A stretch of DNA of 7,053 bases from Chryseobacterium gleum. GTDB lineage: Bacteria; Bacteroidota; Bacteroidia; Flavobacteriales_C; GCA-002722245. This document shows positions 1 to 4,818 of the stretch, one piece after another. The position numbers were made by a program, and so were the translations under genes. The DNA is taken from the NCBI GenBank assembly GCA_945903925.1, contig CAMDPJ010000124.1, positions 1 through 7,053 on the forward strand, given 5' to 3'. Position 1 is the first letter of the stretch. Each line of letters starts with the position of its first letter. Under the pieces are notes generated by a model, which saw only the letters and a list, made by a program, of their open reading frames with translations, had not been told where the DNA came from and did not search any database.

Positions 1-459
1 CCCTCATCGGAAAAAGGTTTAGCGCAATTGTTTAATGATACACACATGCGTTATAGTCAGTATTTCAATAAAAAGCGAGGAGTAGCGGGACATTTATGGC
101 AAGGTAGATTTTTTTCGTGTGCGCTAGATAGCGATCATTTATATGAAGCGATTAGATATGTAGAGCTAAATCCAGTAAGAGCAGGAATAGTGAATAGAAT
201 AGATGGATATTATTGGTCGAGTATGAAATGCCATTTGAATGGAAAAGGTAAATTAGTACTTGATTCTATTGATAAGTATTTGCAAATTGACGATTGGAAA
301 GCATATTTGCGAGAAAAAGCAGATGACGAATTGGTGAAAAATATTAGAAATAAAACTAAAGTGGGAAAGCCGTTAGGAGATTCTAAATTCATCAAAAAGA
401 TAGAAAAAATTACAGGGAGAAGTTTTAGCAAAAAGAAAAGTGGAAGGCCTAAGAAATAA
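1..459 (+). CDS. REP-associated tyrosine transposase (RAYT, Y1/HUH family), 5'-truncated by the window edge
   Basis: The reading frame is open from base 1 and ends in TAA at 457-459, giving the last 152 residues; the N-terminus lies outside the window. Y1 (IS200-like) transposases cut and rejoin single-stranded DNA through a tyrosine; the RAYT branch is linked to short palindromic REP elements. Visible RAYT hallmarks are a QYFNKK segment, GHLWQGRFFSC, then IRYVELNPVRAG followed by YYWSS. The tyrosine of RYVELNPVRAG (codon 157-159) is my candidate for the catalytic residue, by analogy with the family. The C-terminal part has the usual GKPLGDSKF segment, then a Lys/Arg-rich tail ending GRPKK. 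The HUH metal-binding motif should lie upstream and cannot be checked. The C-terminal part is uninterrupted, so the gene may be intact. Family assignment is confident; activity is unknown. Confidence 0.9.
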   Translation, partial: PSSEKGLAQLFNDTHMRYSQYFNKKRGVAGHLWQGRFFSCALDSDHLYEAIRYVELNPVRAGIVNRIDGYYWSSMKCHLNGKGKLVLDSIDKYLQIDDWKAYLREKADDELVKNIRNKTKVGKPLGDSKFIKKIEKITGRSFSKKKSGRPKK

Positions 460-702
460 AAGGCTATGATGCTAAATGTTAAGTATTGAATTCTTCCTTA
501 TTCTAGGTTATTCCTCTTTGCCAAACCTAATAATTTCTTGTTTTTGCTACCCAATTCCAGGCTGGAAAACTTAGACTTAAAATTATGCTTAAAGATCAAT
601 GCAGACTCAAACGTTTGATTGTTGTAAATAAGCAGTATTGAATCATGTTTGAATGGCAGTTGTGGAAGGATTGAGAGGAGCGATTGAGGATGGGTTTTCT
701 AT
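460..702. other. Intergenic stretch between transposase and toxin gene
   Basis: No convincing gene. It contains a 12-bp perfect palindrome, TCAAACGTTTGA at 607-618, and a 66-codon stop-free minus-strand frame (498-698) without an ATG, discussed as a finding. I see no intrinsic terminator for either flanking gene here. Confidence 0.5.
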
Positions 703-1026
703 TTAATCAATGTCCAATAATTTCGCAGGATCTAAACTGGTATGAAAGATTCTAATTATTCTAACATCGAAATCTTGAATACGGTAGATGATTTTGAACC
801 TACCTTTAACAGTTTTGAATCTATAATTTTCGTGTGTAAAAGCGTTGATGTAAAATTCAAGTGGGTATCTTTCAGGATGAGTTTCAAGAGATTTAACATC
901 ATCCAAAATAGCTTTTTTTACAATGGATGCTACCTGAGGAGATTGCTTCTTGTACTTAATATAATCGTGGATATCTCTAAGGTTGGACTTGGCAAGTTCC
1001 GACCACTTAATTTTGAATGTATTCAT
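703..1026 (-). CDS. RelE/ParE-family toxin of a type II toxin-antitoxin module
   Basis: A 107-residue protein of the size and pattern of the RelE/ParE fold. An N-terminal helix (WSELAKSNLRDIHDYI, about residues 8-23) is followed by SLETHPERYPL (46-56). The C-terminal beta-sheet core then reads YRFKTVKGRFKIIYRI (68-83), with RIIRIFHTSLDPAKL (89-103) as the closing strand and the typical H-x-x-x-D-P end. RelE members cleave mRNA on the ribosome and ParE members poison gyrase; the sequence alone does not decide which applies here, although the overall pattern resembles ParE more. Its ATG (1026-1024) shares one base with the TAA of the upstream antitoxin gene (TAATG), implying translational coupling. 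Length is normal and there is no sign of damage. Confidence 0.87.
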   Translation of the reverse strand: MNTFKIKWSELAKSNLRDIHDYIKYKKQSPQVASIVKKAILDDVKSLETHPERYPLEFYINAFTHENYRFKTVKGRFKIIYRIQDFDVRIIRIFHTSLDPAKLLDID

Positions 1027-1271
1027 TACCAGTTCTCAGATTCTTTTTCTAAATCATCGTGAGAAGTAAACTTTCCTTCACTTATTTGTTGTTCAGCAGT
1101 GGCAATGTCAACCAATAGTTTAGCAGTAGTGATTGGAGAACCATCCACTTCATATCCCACAACCTTATTTAATTCTTGTTGTAAGCGTTCAAACTGGGTA
1201 ACAACAGATTCATTTCCTGCTGTCTTTAACCAATTAGAAAGTATATCTATTCTGTGTTGTAAAGGTTCCAT
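1026..1271 (-). CDS. Small antitoxin gene upstream of the RelE/ParE-type toxin
   Basis: An 81-residue acidic, probably helical protein. The N-terminal half (MEPLQHRIDILSNWLK, then VVTQFERLQQELNK) resembles short Bacteroidota antitoxins. The C-terminal part, SPITTAKLLVDIATAEQQIS followed by EGKFTSHDDLEKE (about residues 45-77), matches the toxin-wrapping tail common in partners of RelE/ParE toxins. I see no recognisable DNA-binding domain, so autorepression is unproven. I chose the ATG at 1271. The frame stays open upstream to an ATG at 1373, but those extra 34 residues do not look like family sequence and overlap the candidate promoter. The gene ends in TAA overlapping the toxin ATG by one base. 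Antitoxin-first order is the common arrangement. Confidence 0.75.
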   Translation of the reverse strand: MEPLQHRIDILSNWLKTAGNESVVTQFERLQQELNKVVGYEVDGSPITTAKLLVDIATAEQQISEGKFTSHDDLEKESENW

Positions 1272-1276
1272 GGCAA

Positions 1277-1305
1277 CAAATTTATGAATAAATATACGAT
1301 ACAAA
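1277..1305 (-). promoter_or_regulatory. Candidate Bacteroidota-type promoter for the antitoxin-toxin pair
   Basis: On the minus strand, TTTG (1305-1302) is followed after 17 nt by TAAATTTG (1284-1277), matching the TTTG / TAnnTTTG consensus of the Bacteroidota primary sigma factor. The spacer is at the short end of the accepted range. The -7 box ends only 5 nt before the chosen ATG at 1271, so transcription from it would give a nearly leaderless mRNA. The match may be chance in AT-rich DNA. Confidence 0.35.
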
Positions 1306-1376
1306 GCCATTAAATCAAAGAAAAGGCGTGAATTAACTCGTCGTTCTTCGAAGGAAAGGAAATGCCTAAGCATCCA

Positions 1377-1454
1377 TGATACCAGCAGTTATAAGATATA
1401 AAGGAAAAATTGGGACGGTAGGTATTAAATATTTAATTTAAACTACTGGTGTTA
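1377..1454. repeat. Nested imperfect inverted repeat with a central 14-bp palindrome
   Basis: ACCAGCAGTT (1381-1390) pairs with AACTACTGGT (1441-1450) with one mismatch. As plus-strand RNA the stem extends outward to 1377/1454 with two G-U wobbles. Inside lies the perfect palindrome ATTAAATATTTAAT (1424-1437). The enclosed region is about 50 bp. It could be a regulatory site, a remnant of a small palindromic mobile element, or chance; nothing in one copy decides between these. Confidence 0.4.
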
Positions 1455-1479
1455 CCGATGTTTCTTTTTTCCTTTTTAG

Positions 1480-1540
1480 GTTGGGAAAATTACTTGCTTA
1501 AATGTGCCTGCTCCCCAACTTTTTGACCTGACCTCAAAAA
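1480..1540. repeat. Two abutting hairpins preceding the terminator hairpin
   Basis: GTTGGG (1480-1485) pairs exactly with CCCAAC (1514-1519) around a 28-nt loop. TTTTTGA (1520-1526) pairs exactly with TCAAAAA (1534-1540) around the 7-nt loop CCTGACC. The second hairpin starts at the base after the first ends, and its last arm runs into the terminator stem. On the plus strand the first stem is followed by T5, but no plus-strand gene lies upstream to need termination. Confidence 0.4.
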
Positions 1541-1567
1541 AGCCCGAAATATTTCTGCTTCGAGCTT
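1536..1567 (-). terminator. Intrinsic terminator of the higBA operon
   Basis: Read on the minus strand, AAGCTCGAA (1567-1559), a 10-nt loop, then TTCGGGCTT (1548-1540) form a 9-bp stem with one T-G wobble. A run of six T (1541-1536), overlapping the last two stem bases, follows. It begins 18 nt after the higA stop codon, the expected place for a rho-independent terminator. Confidence 0.72.
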
Positions 1568-1585
1568 CATTAGTTTAGCTATTAT

Positions 1586-1942
1586 CTAATAGTTCTGAAC
1601 CAATGATGATAATGGAATATTCAATTTCTCATGCAAATTACGAACCATTTCAAGAGTTAATTTTCTTTTGCGACTTAAAATTTCACTTACACGGCTTCTA
1701 TATCCTAATATCTCACCTAACTCCTTTTTAGAAAGATTCATTTGTTCCATACGATATTTGATAGCTTCAACAGGGTCAGGAGATTCAATAACAAAATGTT
1801 TGTCTTCGTAATCTTTTATTACCAGCGCAAGAAGCTGAGCCTCTTTACCTTCTTCGGTATTAGATTTTGCTAAAAAGATTTCTTCAAAACGCTCTAAAGA
1901 GGTTTGGTACTGCTTTTTTGTTTTTATTACTTCTACTTTCAT
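1586..1942 (-). CDS. higA: HigA-type antitoxin, helix-turn-helix (Xre-like) protein
   Basis: A 118-residue protein with an N-terminal helical toxin-binding part (about residues 1-50, including LERFEEIFLAK) and a C-terminal helix-turn-helix domain (about 58-113). The DNA-binding core shows the SKKELGEILGYRSRVSEILS pattern (71-90), followed by KRKLTLEMVRNLHEKLNIP, typical of Xre/HigA proteins in which the second and third helices read the operator. HigA neutralises HigB and usually represses its own operon. The ATG at 1942 is the first available start, as an in-frame TAG lies 3 nt upstream (1948-1946). It begins 7 nt after the higB stop, so both genes are surely one transcript. A terminator follows. 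Length and motif are complete, with no sign of decay. Confidence 0.9.
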   Translation of the reverse strand: MKVEVIKTKKQYQTSLERFEEIFLAKSNTEEGKEAQLLALVIKDYEDKHFVIESPDPVEAIKYRMEQMNLSKKELGEILGYRSRVSEILSRKRKLTLEMVRNLHEKLNIPLSSLVQNY

Positions 1943-1949
1943 ACACTAC

Positions 1950-2267
1950 CTATTTTTTTCTTTTATATAAATCAACCGTATTTGCATCAACTTTATCATA
2001 TTCTTTATGTGTTCCCAAAAACTTTATAAAAATCCAACCATGCTCATAATTAATCTCGGCAATCAACCTGTAATCATTTCCTTTTATATCAAATACTGCT
2101 CGATAGTTCTTCAAAATACTTATACTACCACCATATGCCTTTTTTAATTCGTTTGGAGTTTTCCAGCTTTTAGCCGTAATATCCTCATACCAAATTTCAA
2201 AAGGTATTTTTGAATCTGCGTGCTTTTTATAAAATTCAATGAGCGAACTCTTGTTGTATATATTCAT
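1950..2267 (-). CDS. higB: HigB-family toxin (mRNA interferase)
   Basis: A 105-residue protein matching the HigB toxin family, RelE-like ribosome-dependent mRNA endonucleases. Family features seen are the early aromatic/charged segment FEIWYEDITAKSWKTPNEL (23-41), a core strand pair RAVFDIKGNDYRLIAEI (56-72), and the signature IKFLGTHKEYDKVDA (81-95), containing the conserved G-T-H-x-E-Y-D-K motif. The basic end YKRKK is usual. The toxin gene comes first and the antitoxin second, the order characteristic of higBA and the reverse of the neighbouring module. The ATG at 2267 follows an A-rich TTAAAG stretch rather than a Shine-Dalgarno. The gene looks intact. Confidence 0.92.
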   Translation of the reverse strand: MNIYNKSSLIEFYKKHADSKIPFEIWYEDITAKSWKTPNELKKAYGGSISILKNYRAVFDIKGNDYRLIAEINYEHGWIFIKFLGTHKEYDKVDANTVDLYKRKK

Positions 2268-2270
2268 CTT

Positions 2271-2303
2271 TAATATATTACTTACAAATATACGAAATAT
2301 TTC
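2271..2303 (-). promoter_or_regulatory. higBA -7 promoter element flanked by two palindromes (candidate HigA operator)
   Basis: On the minus strand TATATTTG (2292-2285) matches the Bacteroidota -7 consensus TAnnTTTG and would start transcription shortly before the higB ATG at 2267. No clear TTTG at -33 is present. Two perfect 10-bp palindromes flank the box: TAATATATTA (2271-2280), between promoter and start codon, and GAAATATTTC (2294-2303), on its upstream side. Their centres are 23 bp apart, about two helical turns, as expected for sites bound by HigA dimers. AT-rich palindromes arise readily by chance, so the operator role is inference. Confidence 0.4.
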
Positions 2304-2455
2304 CCATTTTGGTAATTTTCATCATTTTTTATTTCAGGATTACCTCAACGAAAATAATTAGGGAAAGACGGTATTATTCTGTCTATTTTATCTGCTACAG
2401 TCAAATTCAAAATCAAATTGTCTGTACTTTCATTTCCATAAATGACTGAGAGCAT
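2282..2455 (-). other. Possible small or decayed ORF behind the VCBS gene
   Basis: From the ATG at 2455 a 36-residue frame begins MLSVIYGNESTDNLILN and ends at TGA (2347-2345). The same frame resumes beyond the TGA for another 20 codons (starting GNPEIKNDENYQNGK) to TAA at 2284-2282. Upstream of the ATG the frame is also open and hydrophobic (IYCSFSFLL), so the whole would resemble a signal peptide plus mature part, but no start codon other than ATG 2455 is available. It lies between the VCBS stop and the higBA promoter. It may be a remnant of a small exported protein interrupted by a stop, or chance in AT-rich DNA. Confidence 0.2.
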
Positions 2456-2489
2456 CAGGAGAAATGAAAAACTACAATAAATATTCTTA

Positions 2490-4661
2490 CTATTGCACGA
2501 ATTTCAAAAATGCAAAATAGCTGTTTCCGTTTAGAATGTAATTAGTTTTGGCAATGTAGCAGCCAGAAGCGAGTGGTTTAACATCGATGTTTTTTTCATT
2601 TTCAGATAAAGATTTTCGCATCACTTCTTCACCTAAGATGTTGTAAATGGAAATATCTTGTAAGTGAATGTTTTCTTGGAAAGAGAGGTGAATTTTTTGA
2701 TTCGCATAAAATTGATGCAGCAAATAAGTATTTACAATTTCATTTACATTGTTGCTTTTTATTTCAGAAAAAAGTTGGAGTCCGCCTGCTTTATTTCCAG
2801 CCACCAAAAAGTATTTGTCGTCGCCCGTTATTTTAGCCATCGCTAAAGAGCTTTGAATTCCAGCATGAATATTTGAGAATGATGTATTTTCTAAAGTGAA
2901 GGCTCCGTTTAAATTCCCATCAATATTAATAAAATGCTGAATGCTGCCATTGGCGCATCCAACGAGTAGTTCGGTGTTATTGCTGTTTTTGTATAAAAAG
3001 GGAACAGAGTATCCACTTAAGAAATTTTCACTCACATTAATATTTCCGAAGGTGTTGCTTTGTAAAGTGAAAATAGGTGCAGAGGCAGAGCCTGTGTTTT
3101 TGTAATAATTTAAATTGCCATCTTGTTCGCCAAGGATAAGGTCGAGCAAGCCATCGTTGTCTATGTCGAATAGAACTGGTGCGGAGTTGGCACCTACATC
3201 AATGCTTTGGTAAATAGGCGTTTCAATTACAAAATTTGCTTTATTGCCAATTGCAGCGATATTTTTGAAATAATGCACTTGTCCGTTAAACGCGCCAATC
3301 AACATATCCTCGTCTCCATCATTATCTAAATCGCCGAAGGTAGGTTTCATTGAGGGGATGTTGTACTGAGAAAGCGTATCCATGTCGGTGTTTTCCAAGT
3401 TAAAAGATGGGTTGGTGCTTGTTCCTGTGTTGAGGAGTAACGCTACTTTTCCAATTTGTTTGCTTTGATTCACATCGTAAATCCCATCGTTAGCTACTAT
3501 TAAATCTTGTAGTCCGTCATTATTGTAATCAAAGAAAACGGGGTAAGCGCCACTTCCAAAATCGAGCATGGTGTTTACTAAAAAGTCTTTTTGTTGCAAT
3601 TCAAAATGGCCTGTAGCATTGTTTGATGTGTTTTTGTAGTATTGCAAGCAATTGTGGTTTTCGTCGTTTTTATTGTTGGGTGAAATCAAAATATCTTTTT
3701 TCGAGTTTTGATCGATATCTGCAATAAATGCTGCGGGAAATGAATTGATGTTAATGGGTGTATTGTAATTGGGGAAACTTGCGTCTTGAGAAGTGATGTT
3801 GGCATTTGTTGCATTTCCTCCGTTGCTGGCAAAGGTGAGTCCGTTAAACAATACATCACCCACTAGAGCATCTTGGTCATTGTCATTGTCGTAATCAAAA
3901 GCGCATAAAGTAGAACCCGCATGGAGTTCTGTTTTAAGGCTTATGGGAGCGCAAGTTTGGTTTAAGGTGAGTGCACTTGAAAAAGGATCTTCGTGCACAT
4001 TTCCCCAGCAGGCATTGGTTAACACGTAATTTACGCTATCAGAATTAGAATAAAGCTCTTGAGAATAATTAGAATGCAATTCTATCGAGCCGCCAGTTAC
4101 ATCAAAGGTGAGTAAGTCGATATCGCCATCGTTGTCAACATCGGTAAAGGCAGGAATATCGCTACCGGTGACATACAATGTGCTGCTGTTGCTGTAGTAT
4201 TTAGATTTTACTTCTTCCTTTATCAAAGTGAATTCTAGTTGGGGAGCACCTGTGTTTTGGTAAACTCTAAATGAATTTTTGTTTTGGGTTAAGGTGGCGT
4301 TGGAGGTGAAAATATCAGCATCGCCGTCGTTGTTGAAATCGATTAAAAATGCCCAACTTGTCATTTTTGGAAAACTATCCGAATAAGAAGGATCATAAAT
4401 GTAATTGATACCATTGCTAAGAAACACCGAAGGAAAATTCCTTGCTCTATCGAAAATGAATAAATCCTTGTTTCCGTCGTGGTTTAAATCTACGTTAGAA
4501 ACTTGGGCGTTATTGAGGCCACCCGACCATGCGTTTGTTAAGTTATCATTACCATTTGTTACCGGAATGGAGATAGCTGGGTAGAATTGGAGCTGCGCTG
4601 AGCAATAAAATTGCGCTACAAAAAACAAATAGCATAAAAGCATCAAAGGCTTATTCCTCAT
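2490..4661 (-). CDS. Secreted VCBS/FG-GAP repeat protein with T9SS C-terminal sorting domain
   Basis: A 723-residue exported protein. Residues 1-23 form a Sec signal peptide (RNK, hydrophobic LMLLCYLFFVAQFY, likely cut near CSA/Q). Eight calcium-binding-like D-x-D/N-x-D-G-x-x-D loops, each followed by a hydrophobic strand, start near residues 58, 108, 174, 256, 315, 378, 444 and 499. This is the pattern of VCBS/FG-GAP blades forming a beta-propeller. The loops at 256 and 315 lack the glycine, and blades after about 550 have lost the acidic residues. Cys218, Cys237 and Cys253 fall in one inserted segment and could form disulfides. The end (about 642-723; ISIYNILGEEV, then LASGCYIAKTNY) is a type A T9SS sorting domain, so the protein should be carried across the outer membrane; the usual YPNP opening is degenerate. 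ATG 4661 is the first start after an in-frame TAG (4676-4674). Tandem TAG-TAA stops end it. Ligand and role are unknown. Confidence 0.9.
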   Translation of the reverse strand: MRNKPLMLLCYLFFVAQFYCSAQLQFYPAISIPVTNGNDNLTNAWSGGLNNAQVSNVDLNHDGNKDLFIFDRARNFPSVFLSNGINYIYDPSYSDSFPKMTSWAFLIDFNNDGDADIFTSNATLTQNKNSFRVYQNTGAPQLEFTLIKEEVKSKYYSNSSTLYVTGSDIPAFTDVDNDGDIDLLTFDVTGGSIELHSNYSQELYSNSDSVNYVLTNACWGNVHEDPFSSALTLNQTCAPISLKTELHAGSTLCAFDYDNDNDQDALVGDVLFNGLTFASNGGNATNANITSQDASFPNYNTPININSFPAAFIADIDQNSKKDILISPNNKNDENHNCLQYYKNTSNNATGHFELQQKDFLVNTMLDFGSGAYPVFFDYNNDGLQDLIVANDGIYDVNQSKQIGKVALLLNTGTSTNPSFNLENTDMDTLSQYNIPSMKPTFGDLDNDGDEDMLIGAFNGQVHYFKNIAAIGNKANFVIETPIYQSIDVGANSAPVLFDIDNDGLLDLILGEQDGNLNYYKNTGSASAPIFTLQSNTFGNINVSENFLSGYSVPFLYKNSNNTELLVGCANGSIQHFINIDGNLNGAFTLENTSFSNIHAGIQSSLAMAKITGDDKYFLVAGNKAGGLQLFSEIKSNNVNEIVNTYLLHQFYANQKIHLSFQENIHLQDISIYNILGEEVMRKSLSENEKNIDVKPLASGCYIAKTNYILNGNSYFAFLKFVQ

Positions 4662-4754
4662 AGCCGAAAGATACTAAAAAATAGATGTGAAGGAAAATAA
4701 AATTGCTATCTTTTTGCCTTTTGAATAAGCCTAAAATATTGTTGGAAATTAGTG

Positions 4755-4786
4755 TTTGTTAAATCATTTGCTATAATTTATATTTG
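4755..4786 (+). promoter_or_regulatory. secDF promoter, Bacteroidota type
   Basis: TTTG (4755-4758) and TATATTTG (4779-4786), separated by 20 nt, match the TTTG / TAnnTTTG consensus of the Bacteroidota primary sigma factor at good spacing. Transcription would begin near 4792, leaving a leader of about 27 nt that is A-rich before the ATG and has no Shine-Dalgarno, as usual in this phylum. I found no equally good promoter for the divergent VCBS gene in the same 157-bp gap. Confidence 0.65.
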
Positions 4787-4818
4787 CCTCCTTTAAAATA
4801 AAATAGAACTGATTTTTT

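Larger units (their letters stand above)
1272..1585. other. Non-coding stretch between the two toxin-antitoxin modules, rich in inverted repeats
   Basis: No gene is supported here. From left to right it holds the upstream region of the antitoxin gene (1272-1376), a nested inverted repeat (1377-1454), a T-rich run on the plus strand (1461-1477), three hairpins placed end to end (1480-1567), of which the last is a minus-strand terminator, and the 3' end of the higA transcript. Confidence 0.6.

Noticed and set aside
607..618. TCAAACGTTTGA as a regulatory palindrome
   Set aside because: A perfect 12-bp palindrome is expected about once or twice by chance in 7 kb, and no promoter or gene start lies beside it. 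It is kept only as a candidate for the RAYT comparison.
669..694. Imperfect tandem repeat of GATTGAG with 13-bp period
   Set aside because: Only two diverged units; too short to distinguish from chance.
742..1287. Plus-strand frames of 106 and 62 residues across the toxin and antitoxin genes
   Set aside because: They are antisense to well-supported toxin-antitoxin genes and show no family features.
1272..1373. N-terminal extension of the antitoxin to ATG 1373
   Set aside because: The extra residues (such as ALYRIFIHKFVA) do not look like antitoxin sequence and overlap the best promoter match; the family pattern begins at MEPLQHR.
1480..1519. GTTGGG ... CCCAAC read as integron attC core sites
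   Set aside because: The order is inside-out for one attC site (which reads RYYYAAC ... GTTRRRY), and the seventh bases (A at 1486, C at 1513) do not fit the consensus. No integrase or cassette array is visible.
2395..2446. Stem-loop ACAGTCAAATT / AAATTGTCTGT as terminator of the VCBS gene
   Set aside because: The stem has two mismatches and no T-run follows on the minus strand.
4665..4673. TATCTTTCG on the minus strand as a -7 box for the VCBS gene
   Set aside because: It lacks the final TTTG match and lies only a few bases before the ATG, with no TTTG at -33.
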